NCBI RefSeq assembly: GCF_002008365.1
Contig: NZ_MRDL01000001.1
Coordinates: 248,001-312,000, forward strand
DNA from: Rhizobium leguminosarum bv. viciae USDA 2370
Lineage (GTDB): Bacteria > Pseudomonadota > Alphaproteobacteria > Rhizobiales > Rhizobiaceae
DNA: 64,000 bases
Reading direction: 5' to 3'
Positions 52,547 to 61,889 of the stretch are shown in pieces. The notes beneath the pieces are model-generated. The model saw only the letters and a list, made by a program, of their open reading frames with translations. It ran no database searches and was not told the origin of the DNA. The translations under genes were made by a program, and so were the position numbers. Within the stretch, counting starts at the first letter, position 1; the number at the start of each line of letters is the position of its first letter.

Positions 52547-53557
52547 ATGAGCATTGAAAAGTCCGGAAGCGGTCTCGGAAGACGAGATCTGTTGAAACTG
52601 TCTGCCGCGGCCGGGGTTGCCGTCGCCGGTGCTTCGCTGGTCGGGCGGAAGCCGGTTCTTGCAGCCGAAGAGCAGTCGCTGAAAGGCAAACGCATCGCCA
52701 TCAGCGCGACCGGCACCGATCACTTCTTCGACCTGCAAGCCTATAATGCCCAGATCGAAGAGGTAAAGCGCCTCGGTGGCGAGCCGATTGCCGTCGATGC
52801 CGGACGCAATGACGGCAAGCTGGTCTCGCAGCTGCAGACGCTGATTGCCCAGAAGCCGGATGCGATCGTTCAAATCCTCGGCACGCTCAGCGTCATCGAT
52901 CCCTGGCTGAAGAAGGCACGTGATGCGGGGATCCCGGTTCTGACCGTCGACGTCGGTTCGACCAATTCGATCAACAACACCACCTCCGACAACTGGGGCA
53001 TCGGCAAGGACCTGGCGCTGCAGCTCGTCTCCGATATCGGCGGCGAAGGTAATATCGTCGTCTTCAACGGCTTCTACGGCGTAACTCCCTGCGCGATCCG
53101 CTACGACCAGTTGGTCAATGTCGTCAAATATTTCCCGAAGGTGAAAATCCTTCAGCCGGAACTGCGCGACGTCATCCCGAACACCGTGCAGGACGCCTTC
53201 ACTCAGATCACGGCAATCCTCAACAAATATCCGGAAAAGGGCTCGATCAAGGCGATCTGGTCAGCCTGGGACATTCCGCAGCTTGGCGCGACCCAGGCTT
53301 TGGCGGCTGCCGGGCGCACCGAGATCCGCACCTACGGCGTTGACGGCAGCCCTGAGGTACTCCAGCTCATCGCCGATCCGAATTCCCCGGCCGGCGCCGA
53401 TGTCGCCCAGCAGCCGGCAGAAATCGGCCGCACCGCCATCCGCAACGTCGCCAAGCTGCTCGCCGGCCAGACGCTGCCGCGCGAGACCTATGTTCCAGCA
53501 CTGCTCGCCAACAAGACCAATGTCGGCGAAGTCACCAAGAAGCTCGGCATCGGCTGA
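52547..53557 (+). CDS. Ribose-type ABC transporter substrate-binding protein
   Basis: A 336-residue family-4 (RbsB-like) binding protein with a Tat motif (GRRDLLKLSAAAG near residues 12-24). The mature part shows RIAISATGTDHFFDLQAYNAQIEEVKRLGGEPIAVDAG near 50-87 and PDAIVQILGT near 103. ATG 52547 is chosen because GGAGAGA lies about 8 bases upstream; an ATG 6 bases earlier is too close to it. It is the first gene of a complete sugar-type transporter and is followed by a strong hairpin. Ligand unknown; the shared operator hints at a sulfur-containing compound. Confidence 0.88.
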   Translation: MSIEKSGSGLGRRDLLKLSAAAGVAVAGASLVGRKPVLAAEEQSLKGKRIAISATGTDHFFDLQAYNAQIEEVKRLGGEPIAVDAGRNDGKLVSQLQTLIAQKPDAIVQILGTLSVIDPWLKKARDAGIPVLTVDVGSTNSINNTTSDNWGIGKDLALQLVSDIGGEGNIVVFNGFYGVTPCAIRYDQLVNVVKYFPKVKILQPELRDVIPNTVQDAFTQITAILNKYPEKGSIKAIWSAWDIPQLGATQALAAAGRTEIRTYGVDGSPEVLQLIADPNSPAGADVAQQPAEIGRTAIRNVAKLLAGQTLPRETYVPALLANKTNVGEVTKKLGIG

Positions 53558-53565
53558 CATTGAAC

Positions 53566-53597
53566 CCGAGCGATCCGGTCGTCGCCGGATCGCTCGG
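53566..53597 (+). terminator. Intercistronic hairpin after the ribose-type binding-protein gene
   Basis: A perfect 13-bp stem (CCGAGCGATCCGG, loop TCGTCG) lies 8 bases after the binding-protein stop and 25 bases before the ATPase start. No U-tract follows. mRNA stabilisation or partial termination is likely. Confidence 0.65.
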
Positions 53598-53622
53598 AAT
53601 CTGCCCGCCGGGAGAGATCGAC

Positions 53623-55173
53623 ATGACGGCCATTTCATTGAAGCAGCCGGTGACGGCACGCGACGACATCATCCGCTTTGAAGGCATCGTCAAGCATTTT
53701 GGCGGCGCGCAGGCGCTTGCCGGTGCGTCGCTGATCGTCAGGCGCGGCACCATCCACGGTCTCGTCGGTCAGAACGGAGCCGGCAAGTCGACACTGATCA
53801 AGCTGCTGGCCGGTCTCCATCAGCCCGATGGCGGCCGGATCGAGATCGAAGGGCAAACATTCGACAGGCTGACACCACATGTTGCCGAAGAGCTTGGCAT
53901 CCACTTCATTCACCAGGATCGACTGCTGGTGCCGACCTTCACCGTCGGCGAAGCCCTGTTCCTCGGCCGGGAGCCGCGGATATCAGGCACGCCGTTCCTC
54001 GACCGCCGACTGATGCAGCGCCGCGCGTCTGATATTCTCAACGACTATTTCGGTATCCGCTTGCCGAACGCCGCCTTGATCAGCGAATTGTCGACTGCCG
54101 AAAAACAGATCGTGCAAATCACCCGCGCCCTCCTCAATCAGCCGAAAGTGCTCGTCTTCGATGAGCCGACGGCCGCCTTGGTGCGCCGCGAGGCCGATAT
54201 CCTCTTCCGGTTGATCCGCCGTCTGCGCGACGAAGGCGTCACCATCATCTATATCTCGCATTACCTGAACGAAATCGAAGAGCTCTGCGACCACGTCACC
54301 GTGCTGCGCAATGGCCTCGACGTCGCCTCCCTGCCGATCGGCGACACTTCGGCCGGTGCAATTGCCCGGCTGATGGTCGAGCGCGACATCAAGGAGATGT
54401 TCCCGAAGCCGCAGGTGACGCCGGGCGAGGAAATCCTCAAGCTCGAGCAGCTGTCGGCGCCAGGGAAATATAGCGACGTGAGTTTTACGCTTCGCCGCGG
54501 CGAGGTGCTCGGCCTCACAGGCCTGCTCGGCTCCGGCGCAAAGGAATTGGTCCGCACTCTCTTCGGTCTGGAGACCCCGGCTTCCGGCCATATCGAGATC
54601 AGCGGCAAGACCACCCGTTTCACCAATCCCACCCAGGCAGCCGGTCGCGAGATCGCACTGGTGCCGGAAGACCGGCGTCGCCACGGCGTCGCGCTCGACC
54701 TCAGCGTCGAGGAAAATATCAGCCTTTCGAGCCTTGGCCGCTTTACGCGTTTCGGCTTTCTCGATCGCAGACGCGAACAGAGAGAAGTGGACGCTCTGAT
54801 TACGCGGCTGCAGGTGAAGACCAACGGGCGTGATGCCCTGCTGCGCACGCTTTCGGGCGGCAACCAGCAGAAGATCGCCATCGCCAAGTGGCTGAGCCGC
54901 CGTTCCGAGGTCTATCTCCTCGATGAGCCGACGGTTGGCGTCGATATCGGCTCCAAGGTCGAGATCTATACGCTGATCGGCGAACTCGCGTCGCGCGGCG
55001 CCGGCGTCATCGTGCTGTCTTCGGATCTGCCCGAACTCATCGGCATTACCGATCGCATCCTGGTGCTCTTCCGCGGCCGCGTGGTGCGGGAATTCATATC
55101 GTCGGAGACCACGGCGGATGCGGTGCTGGCTCAATCGACCGGATCATCTGAGGGACATCGCCATGTCGACTGA
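53623..55173 (+). CDS. Ribose-type ABC transporter double ATP-binding protein
   Basis: A 516-residue protein with two ABC domains, as in RbsA/MglA. The first has Walker A GQNGAGKST (49-57), a degenerate signature LSTAEKQIVQITRAL and Walker B VLVFDEPTAAL. The second lacks a standard Walker A (GLLGSGAKEL) but has the signature LSGGNQQKIAIAKWL and Walker B VYLLDEPTVGVD, as is usual in this family. ATG 53623 has GGGAGAGATCGAC upstream. It overlaps the next gene by 11 bases. Confidence 0.92.
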   Translation: MTAISLKQPVTARDDIIRFEGIVKHFGGAQALAGASLIVRRGTIHGLVGQNGAGKSTLIKLLAGLHQPDGGRIEIEGQTFDRLTPHVAEELGIHFIHQDRLLVPTFTVGEALFLGREPRISGTPFLDRRLMQRRASDILNDYFGIRLPNAALISELSTAEKQIVQITRALLNQPKVLVFDEPTAALVRREADILFRLIRRLRDEGVTIIYISHYLNEIEELCDHVTVLRNGLDVASLPIGDTSAGAIARLMVERDIKEMFPKPQVTPGEEILKLEQLSAPGKYSDVSFTLRRGEVLGLTGLLGSGAKELVRTLFGLETPASGHIEISGKTTRFTNPTQAAGREIALVPEDRRRHGVALDLSVEENISLSSLGRFTRFGFLDRRREQREVDALITRLQVKTNGRDALLRTLSGGNQQKIAIAKWLSRRSEVYLLDEPTVGVDIGSKVEIYTLIGELASRGAGVIVLSSDLPELIGITDRILVLFRGRVVREFISSETTADAVLAQSTGSSEGHRHVD

Positions 55174-56182
55174 AGTGGAATTCGCGCCTTCCGGTTTTTC
55201 CGCTGCTGAACCGCCTCCCCGCCCGGCCGGCAATATTGCGGCTGCGGCATTGCGCTTCGGATCGCTGATCGCTTTCGCCGCCATCCTGATCATCTTCTCG
55301 CTGACTGCACCCTATTTCCTCAGCATCGGCAATATCGGCAATGTGCTTGGTCAATCGGCCATCTCTGGTGTGCTTGCCATTGGATTGACGATCGTGCTGA
55401 TCGCCGGCGGCTCCAATGTCGTCACCGGTGGCATCGACCTGTCGCTCGCTGCCAATATGGGTCTCAGCGCCGCCGTCTATGCGAGCCTGACGCAACTCGG
55501 CTACGGCGATGCGACGGCGATTGCCGCGACAATCTTGACCGGCGCCCTGATCGGCACGGTCAATGCCATTGCCGTCGTCTATGCCGGCATCGTGCCGCTG
55601 CTGGCCACGCTTGCCGTCATGAACGTCGTCGCCGGTCTGGAGTTGGTACTGACCGGCAATACCGTCCTGCCGGCCTCGACACCTTTCCTATCGGCGCTTT
55701 CCGCCTCGGATCCTTTCGGCATCCCGGTTCTTGCCTATGTGCTTCTCGGCTTCACGGCCGTCACCACGGCGATCGTGCAATATACGCCGCTCGGCCTGCG
55801 TCTCTACGCCGTCGGTGAGTTCCCGGATGCGGCGCGTGCCGCCGGTCTGCCGCTTCGCCGGCTGCTGGCTGGCGCCTTCGTCGCCAGCGGCGTCTCCGGC
55901 GGCATCGCTGGTATCCTGTCGGTTTCCTATCTGAGCGGCAGCACGACCGGTGCCGGTGAGATGCTGTTGCCCGTCGTAGTGACAGCCCTGCTCGGCTCGG
56001 TCTTTTCGCGCCGGCTGGTTCCAACGGTCACCGGAACGCTGCTTTCGGCCCTTTTGGTCGGCTTCCTGGTCAACGGTTTCCAGCTGCTGAACATTTCGAG
56101 CACGCTGGTCAGCGGCGTCCAGGGCGTCCTCATTCTCATCGTCGTTTCCGCGACCACGCTGCTGCGCCGACAGGAGGCCTGA
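55163..56182 (+). CDS. Ribose-type ABC transporter permease 1
   Basis: A 339-residue permease with about eight membrane helices and the family pattern IGLTIVLIAGGSNVVTGGIDLSLAANMGLSAAV near 73-105. ATG 55163 lies within the end of the ATPase gene (11-base overlap). A second permease follows after 2 bases, so the transporter has two different membrane subunits. Confidence 0.9.
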   Translation: MSTEVEFAPSGFSAAEPPPRPAGNIAAAALRFGSLIAFAAILIIFSLTAPYFLSIGNIGNVLGQSAISGVLAIGLTIVLIAGGSNVVTGGIDLSLAANMGLSAAVYASLTQLGYGDATAIAATILTGALIGTVNAIAVVYAGIVPLLATLAVMNVVAGLELVLTGNTVLPASTPFLSALSASDPFGIPVLAYVLLGFTAVTTAIVQYTPLGLRLYAVGEFPDAARAAGLPLRRLLAGAFVASGVSGGIAGILSVSYLSGSTTGAGEMLLPVVVTALLGSVFSRRLVPTVTGTLLSALLVGFLVNGFQLLNISSTLVSGVQGVLILIVVSATTLLRRQEA

Positions 56183-56184
56183 CT

Positions 56185-57186
56185 ATGTCGCTCCAGACCC
56201 CTCCCCTCGCCGCCATCGGCCTGCCGCGTCTTATCGTCGGCGGCTTGGTGCGCTATGGCTTGATCCTCGCCCTGGTTGCGGTGTTTGCCGCCTTTTCCGT
56301 GGCAACGCCGACATTCCTGACGCCTGCGAACCTGCAGAGCATCCTCGTCAACAATTTCACGCTGCTTGCCATCGTCTCCATCGCTATGACCTTCGCCGTC
56401 GCGTCGGGCGGCATCGATCTTTCGGTGGGAACGGCGATGGATTTCGCCAGTTTCGCCTTCGTTTCGCTCGTCCTCGCCGGACAGCCGGTGGCAGTCGCCG
56501 CACTCGCGGGACTGGCCGCCGGAGCATTCGTCGGTGCCTTCAACGCGCTGCTGATTTCAGGGATCGGCGTGTCGCCGTTCCTCGCCACGCTCGGCACGCT
56601 GTTCATCGGCCGCAGCGTTCAGCAGCTGCTGACCAATGGCGGCAATCCGGTCTATCTGCCGCCGAACGGCGTGCCGGAAGCCTTCCGTTTCCTCGGCCAC
56701 GGCACGGTCGCCGGCTTCCCGGTGCCGCTTGCCGCTGCCATCGTCGTCATTGCGGCCGCGGCCGTTGTTTTTGCCCGCACGCGTTTCGGCCGCGTCATCC
56801 TGTCGATCGGCATCCAGCCGGGCGTCGTGCGCTACTCCGGCATCGCCGCGCCGGCCCATGTCGCTGTGACTTTCATCCTGGTCGGATTGATCGCGGCAAT
56901 CGCCGGCCTGATCCTGACGGCAACCGTCACCACCTACATCCCCTCCTCGGGCAATGCCTTTCTGCTGAATGCGATCGGCGCGACCTTCATCGGCACGACG
57001 CTCAGCCCACTCGGACGGCCGAATGTCGGCGGAACCGTACTCGGCGCGCTGCTGCTCAGCATCGTCGCCAATGGGCTACTGCTGACCGATCTGAACTTCT
57101 ATTGGCAGCAGGTCGGCACGGGAACGCTGATCTTCGCCGTGCTCGCCCTGAGCTTTATCAACAGAAAAGCTGCCGACGGCGCTTAA
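56185..57186 (+). CDS. Ribose-type ABC transporter permease 2
   Basis: A 333-residue permease similar to permease 1: IVSIAMTFAVASGGIDLSVGTAMDFASFAFV near 62-92 and VSPFLATLGTLFIGRSVQQLLTNGGNPVYLPPNG near 130-164. It ends the operon and is convergent with glpK, 38 bases apart. Confidence 0.9.
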   Translation: MSLQTPPLAAIGLPRLIVGGLVRYGLILALVAVFAAFSVATPTFLTPANLQSILVNNFTLLAIVSIAMTFAVASGGIDLSVGTAMDFASFAFVSLVLAGQPVAVAALAGLAAGAFVGAFNALLISGIGVSPFLATLGTLFIGRSVQQLLTNGGNPVYLPPNGVPEAFRFLGHGTVAGFPVPLAAAIVVIAAAAVVFARTRFGRVILSIGIQPGVVRYSGIAAPAHVAVTFILVGLIAAIAGLILTATVTTYIPSSGNAFLLNAIGATFIGTTLSPLGRPNVGGTVLGALLLSIVANGLLLTDLNFYWQQVGTGTLIFAVLALSFINRKAADGA

Positions 57187-57224
57187 GAGAAGCCGCCACT
57201 GCGGTCGTATTTGGGGAAGCTGTT

Positions 57225-58727
57225 CTACCCCACTGAGGCGTCGGAAATCATTCGCGATACGGCATTCTTCCAGCCGATGATCTTGGTCTGCCGCTCGGTC
57301 TCATCCATCGAAGGGCTGAAGCGGCGGTCGCAGGCCCAGGCCTGCGCAAAATCCCGCATGCCTGGCCAGATGCCGGCTTTCGAGCCGGCAAGCCAGGCTG
57401 CGCCCAGCGCCGTCGTCTCGCGGATCGCCGAGCGGTCGACGGGGTTTCCGGTCATGTCGGCCAGGCACTGCATCGTCCAATCCGAAGCCGCCATGCCGCC
57501 ATCGACGCGCAGCACCGTTTCCAGCTGGTTGACGCCCCAGTCCTTCTTCATCGCCACCAGCAGGTCGAGCGTCTGGTAGGCGACGGATTCAAGCACGGCG
57601 CGGGCGAATTCTGCCGGCCCACTGTTTCGCGTCAGACCGAAGATGGCGCCGCGCGCAGCCGGATCCCAATAGGGCGCGCCGAGGCCGGTGAAGGCTGGGA
57701 CGATATAGACCTGCTGTCCGGGATCGGCCTTGGCCGCAAGCACCCCTGCCTCGGATGCCTGACCGATGACGCCGAGGCCGTCGCGCAGCCATTGCACGGC
57801 GGCACCGGCGATGAAGATCGAGCCTTCGAGCGCATAGGTCGTTTCGCCGTCAAGCCGATAGGCGATCGTCGTCAGCATCCGGTTGGAGGAGGAAACACGA
57901 TCCCTGCCGGTGTTCAACAGGGCAAAACAGCCGGTGCCGTAGGTGGATTTCATCATGCCTGGCTCGAAGCAGGCATTGCCCATCGCCGCCGCCTGCTGGT
58001 CGCCGGCGACCCCGAGAATGGGAAGCTCCACACCGAACAGCGTCTTGTCGACGCGGCCGAAATCATCGGCACATTCCCTGACTTCAGGAAGCATGGCGGC
58101 CGGAATGCGGAGAATGCCGAGAAGCTCCTCGTCCCAGGCACCGTCGTCGATATTATAGAGCAGCGTCCTCGATGCATTTGTCGCCTCGGTGGCATGCACG
58201 CGGCCACCCGTCAGATTGTAGATTAGCCAGCTGTCGATCGTGCCGAAGCAGACGTCGCCCGCCTCCGCCTTCTCACGCAGGCCGTCGACATTGTCGAGCA
58301 GCCAGCGCAGCTTCGTTCCGGAGAAATAGGGGTCGAGCAGCAGGCCGGTCTTGGCGCTGAACAGCTTCTCATATCCATCGGCCTTCAGGCTCTCGCACAT
58401 TTCGGCCGTGCGCCTGTCCTGCCAGACGATCGCCCGGTGAAGCGGTGTCCCGGACCTGCGATCCCAGACGACCGCGGTCTCTCGCTGATTAGTAATGCCG
58501 ATCGCGGCAATGTCGGCGGCATCAATACCGGCATCGACGATCGCCTTGCGCACAGTATCGACGACCGATCGCCAGATTTCGGCGGCGTCGTGCTCCACCC
58601 ATCCAGGCTGCGGATAATATTGGGTGATCTCCGCCTGCGCCGAGCCGGCCATTTTCATGTCGCCATCGAAGGTGATCGCGCGCGACGACGTCGTGCCCTG
58701 GTCGATTGAAAGAATATAGCCGCTCAT
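57225..58727 (-). CDS. glpK: Glycerol kinase
   Basis: A 500-residue FGGY-family kinase that phosphorylates glycerol to sn-glycerol 3-phosphate. The phosphate-1 motif [17 protein letters not shown] (residues 5-21), the glycerol-contact QREQ-like [30 protein letters not shown] near 78-107 and the C-terminal [18 protein letters not shown] near 405 are all intact. It follows the glycerol ABC operon on the same strand behind two strong hairpins. It would complete the pathway from uptake to glycerol phosphate. Confidence 0.95.
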   Translation of the reverse strand: MSGYILSIDQGTTSSRAITFDGDMKMAGSAQAEITQYYPQPGWVEHDAAEIWRSVVDTVRKAIVDAGIDAADIAAIGITNQRETAVVWDRRSGTPLHRAIVWQDRRTAEMCESLKADGYEKLFSAKTGLLLDPYFSGTKLRWLLDNVDGLREKAEAGDVCFGTIDSWLIYNLTGGRVHATEATNASRTLLYNIDDGAWDEELLGILRIPAAMLPEVRECADDFGRVDKTLFGVELPILGVAGDQQAAAMGNACFEPGMMKSTYGTGCFALLNTGRDRVSSSNRMLTTIAYRLDGETTYALEGSIFIAGAAVQWLRDGLGVIGQASEAGVLAAKADPGQQVYIVPAFTGLGAPYWDPAARGAIFGLTRNSGPAEFARAVLESVAYQTLDLLVAMKKDWGVNQLETVLRVDGGMAASDWTMQCLADMTGNPVDRSAIRETTALGAAWLAGSKAGIWPGMRDFAQAWACDRRFSPSMDETERQTKIIGWKNAVSRMISDASVG

Positions 58728-58806
58728 ATCCGTCTCCGGCTCGCACGAAACCGCTCCTGCCGAGGACAGCAGGACGCGGAGGTTTCATGAGAGAAAGATT
58801 GTGGGT

Positions 58807-58865
58807 GCCACCGGCTTGTTGCCGGTGGCGGGAAGTGATGGCCGGAAGCCCCGTCGCTTCCGGCC
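58807..58865 (-). terminator. Two hairpins between glpV and glpK
   Basis: Two perfect stems lie side by side: GCCACCGGC (loop TTGTT, 58807-58829) and GGCCGGAAGC (loop CCCGTC, 58840-58865). They begin 10 bases after the glpV stop. They probably stabilise glpV mRNA and reduce read-through into glpK. Confidence 0.65.
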
Positions 58866-58874
58866 GGGTCCGCC

Positions 58875-60599
58875 TTACTTCGACTGCCAGCTCTTGACGA
58901 GTTCGTCGTAGTTGACCGTGACCGGCTTTTCCTTCTCGTTCTCGATCTTCAGCTGCGGTGCAAGGTTGCCCTTCTTCACCGCATCCGCGTTCCAGTAAGC
59001 GAGATCATGCTCTTCGGCCAGTTTCGGGCCGATATCGCCCTGGACGCCCGATTTCTCGATACGGCCCATGACCTTCTCCTGCTCGCCGCAAAGAGAATCC
59101 ATGGCTTCCTGCGGTGTCTTGGCGCCGGCAGCGGCGTCACCGATAGCCTGCCACCAAAGCTGAGCCAGCTTCGGATAGTCGGGAACGTTGGTGCCGGTTG
59201 GCGACCACTGAACGCGGGCCGGCGAACGATAGAACTCGATCAGACCGCCGAGCTTCGGAGCACGCTCCGTAAAGCTCTTGTCGCGAATGGTGGATTCGCG
59301 GATGAACGTGAGACCGAGCTGGCTCTTCTTCACGTCGATCGTCTTGGAGGTCACGAACTGTGCATAGAGCCAGGCAGCTTTCGCGCGGTCCGTCGGGGTC
59401 GATTTCATCAGCGTCCACGAGCCGACGTCCTGATAACCAAGCTTCATGCCGTCTTTCCAGTAAACGCCATGTGGGCTCGGTGCCATGCGCCATTTCGGCG
59501 TGCCGTCCTCATTCATAACAGGCAGGCCAGGCTTGACCATGTCTGCGGTAAACGCCGTGTACCAGAAGATCTGCTGCGCGACGTTACCCTGTGCCGGCAC
59601 CGGACCGGATTCCGAGAAGGTCATGCCCTGAGCTTCCGGCGGTGCGTACGCCTTCAACCAATCGAGATACTTCTGGATCGAATAGACCGATGCCGGGCCG
59701 TTGGTATCGCCGCCACGCGCGACGCACGAACCGACCGGACGCGAGTTCTCGTCGACCTTGATACCCCATTCGTCGACCGGAAGACCGTTCGGCAGGCCCT
59801 TGTCGCCGTTGCCAGCCATCGACAGCCAGGCATCGGTGAAGCGCCAACCGAGCGACGGGTCCTTCTTGCCGTAATCCATATGGCCGAAGACCTTCTTGCC
59901 GTTGACGTCACGGCCGGTAAAGAATTCGGCAATGTCCTCATAGGCCGACCAGTTGACCGGAACGCCCAGATCGTAGCCGTATTTCGCCTTGAAATCGGCC
60001 TTGTTCTTCTCGTCGTTGAACCAGTCGTAACGGAACCAATAGAGGTTGGCGAACTGCTGGTCGGGAAGCTGGTAGAGCTTCTTGTCCGGCGCGGTCGTGA
60101 ACTTGGTGCCGATGAAGTCGTCGATATCGAGGCCGGGGTTGGTAACGTCCTTGCCTTCGCCGGCCATCCAGTCGGTCAGGTTACGCACCTGCTGATAACG
60201 CCAGTGGGTACCGATCAAGTCGGAGTCGTTGACCCAGCCGTCATACAGGTTCTGTCCGGTCTGCATCTGTGTCTGGATCTTCTCGACAACGTCACCCTCT
60301 TGAATGACGTCGTGCGTGACCTTGATCCCGGTAATCGCAGTAAAGGCCGGAGCCAGAACCTCGGACTCATACTTGTGGGTGGTCAAGGTTTCCGAAACAA
60401 CCTTGATGTCCATCCCCTGGAAAGGCTTCGCAGCATCGATGAACCATTGCATTTCCTTTTCCTGGTCGGCGCGAGAGAGCGTCGACACGTCGCCGATCTC
60501 TTTATCCAGAAAAGTCTTTGCCTCGTCCATGCCGGCATAGGCCGACCCGGTCATGGCCAGCAGCACGGCTGCTGTCGTCGTCAATAAATGCCTTCGCAT
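58875..60599 (-). CDS. glpV: Glycerol ABC transporter substrate-binding protein
   Basis: A 574-residue binding protein with a Sec signal peptide of about 22 residues (SAYA). It starts GMDEAKTFLDKEIGDVSTLSRADQEKEMQWFIDAAKPFQGM and contains ITGIKVTHDVIQEGDVVEKIQTQMQTGQNLYDGWVNDSDLIGTHWRYQ, which I recognise as the rhizobial glycerol-binding GlpV type. ATG 60599 has GGGAGGATATC upstream. The gene order glpS-T-P-Q-U-V-K is the one reported for R. leguminosarum glycerol uptake. Confidence 0.9.
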   Translation of the reverse strand: MRRHLLTTTAAVLLAMTGSAYAGMDEAKTFLDKEIGDVSTLSRADQEKEMQWFIDAAKPFQGMDIKVVSETLTTHKYESEVLAPAFTAITGIKVTHDVIQEGDVVEKIQTQMQTGQNLYDGWVNDSDLIGTHWRYQQVRNLTDWMAGEGKDVTNPGLDIDDFIGTKFTTAPDKKLYQLPDQQFANLYWFRYDWFNDEKNKADFKAKYGYDLGVPVNWSAYEDIAEFFTGRDVNGKKVFGHMDYGKKDPSLGWRFTDAWLSMAGNGDKGLPNGLPVDEWGIKVDENSRPVGSCVARGGDTNGPASVYSIQKYLDWLKAYAPPEAQGMTFSESGPVPAQGNVAQQIFWYTAFTADMVKPGLPVMNEDGTPKWRMAPSPHGVYWKDGMKLGYQDVGSWTLMKSTPTDRAKAAWLYAQFVTSKTIDVKKSQLGLTFIRESTIRDKSFTERAPKLGGLIEFYRSPARVQWSPTGTNVPDYPKLAQLWWQAIGDAAAGAKTPQEAMDSLCGEQEKVMGRIEKSGVQGDIGPKLAEEHDLAYWNADAVKKGNLAPQLKIENEKEKPVTVNYDELVKSWQSK

Positions 60600-60680
60600 G
60601 ATATCCTCCCAGGGTTTTGCGATTGCAGTCTTCACGTCTCAGGCGGCCAGAAAAACCCCGGCCATCTGCATCAGTTTGCC

Positions 60681-60977
60681 TCACACGTAACGGAATACGC
60701 CGACGGCGTAGACAACGGAGAGAGCGAGAGCCCACCAGAGGCTTGATCCCGCGAGACCAAGCCAGGCAAGATGGATAAAGGCGCTGCCGAGCAGCGAAAG
60801 GAAAAGCCGATCACCGCGCGTCGTCTCGAAGCGCAGGATTCCGATCCGCGGGTTGCCGCCCGGCACGGCATACTCCCAGACCCCCATGCCGATCAGCAGC
60901 AATGCGATAACGATGAAGAACGCGGCCGTCGGCCAGGTCCATGCCATCCATGAAAAATCGGGAAGCGAAAAGCCCAT
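60681..60977 (-). CDS. glpU: Glycerol ABC operon small membrane protein
   Basis: A 98-residue DUF2160-type protein with three membrane segments (AAFFIVIALLLIGMGVWEYAV, LFLSLLGSAFIHLAWLGLAG, LWWALALSVVYAVGVFRYV). The ATG overlaps the glpQ stop by one base (TGATG) behind GGGGAGGG. It always accompanies this transporter; a structural role in the complex is inferred. Confidence 0.88.
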   Translation of the reverse strand: MGFSLPDFSWMAWTWPTAAFFIVIALLLIGMGVWEYAVPGGNPRIGILRFETTRGDRLFLSLLGSAFIHLAWLGLAGSSLWWALALSVVYAVGVFRYV

Positions 60978-61888
60978 CAAACCCTCCCCAGGGCGAAGCC
61001 CTTGGCGATGTAATTGCGCACAAACCAGATCACCAGCGCCCCTGGGATCAAGGTCAGAACACCCGCGGCGGCGAGCAAGCCCCAATCCATGCCGGATGCG
61101 GAGACGGTACGGGTCATGGTGGCAGCGATCGGCTTCGCGTCGGTCGTCGTCAGCGTTCGTGCGATCAGCAACTCGACCCAAGAGAACATGAAGCAGAAAA
61201 AGCAGGCGACACCTATGCCGCTCGCAATCAGCGGCGTGAAGATCTTCAGGAAAAAGCGCGGGAACGAATAGCCATCGATATAGGCCGTTTCGTCGATTTC
61301 CTTCGGTACGCCGGACATGAAGCCTTCAAGGATCCAGACCGCCAGCGGCACGTTGAAGAGGCAATGCGCCAATGCCACGGCAATGTGCGTATCGATCAGT
61401 CCAAAGGCTGAGTAGAGCTGGAAGAACGGCAGGGCAAAAACCGCCGGCGGCGCCATCCGGTTCGTCAGCAACCAGAAGAAAAGATGCTTGTCACCAAGGA
61501 ACCGATAACGGGAGAAGGCATAGGCCGCCGGCAGCGCGGCTGCCACCGAGATCACCATGTTGATCACGACATAGGTGATTGAATTGATGTAGCCGGAATA
61601 CCACGCCTTCTCCGTGAAGATCGTCACGTAATTGGCGATCGTCGGGTTATGAGGATAAAGCGTCAGAGAATTGACGATTTCCGCATTGGTCTTGAAGCTC
61701 ATGTTGACGAGCCAATAGATCGGCAGCAGGAGCACGATGATATAGATCGTCGGAACCAGCCACCACCAGCGCGATTCCTCGCCGCGCCGGCGCATCAGAT
61801 GGCTGACTTCATCGGAGGAGAGACCGCTTGCGACACTGGTAACGCCTGAGATTTTTCGGCTCGCTGTCGTTTCGTTGGAGGCGCTCAT
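60977..61888 (-). CDS. glpQ: Glycerol ABC transporter permease
   Basis: A 303-residue MalG-type permease with about six helices. The N-terminal domain is soluble, then WWLVPTIYIIVLLLPIYWLVNMSF, and the EAA-type loop ETAYIDGYSFPRFFLKIFTPLIASGIGVA lies near 207-235. It starts one base after the glpP stop and forms the channel with it. Confidence 0.92.
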   Translation of the reverse strand: MSASNETTASRKISGVTSVASGLSSDEVSHLMRRRGEESRWWWLVPTIYIIVLLLPIYWLVNMSFKTNAEIVNSLTLYPHNPTIANYVTIFTEKAWYSGYINSITYVVINMVISVAAALPAAYAFSRYRFLGDKHLFFWLLTNRMAPPAVFALPFFQLYSAFGLIDTHIAVALAHCLFNVPLAVWILEGFMSGVPKEIDETAYIDGYSFPRFFLKIFTPLIASGIGVACFFCFMFSWVELLIARTLTTTDAKPIAATMTRTVSASGMDWGLLAAAGVLTLIPGALVIWFVRNYIAKGFALGRV

Positions 61889-61889
61889 T

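Noticed and set aside
59007..60587. Long plus-strand frame opposite glpV
   Set aside because: Antisense shadow; composition is typical of reverse-strand reading of a high-GC gene.
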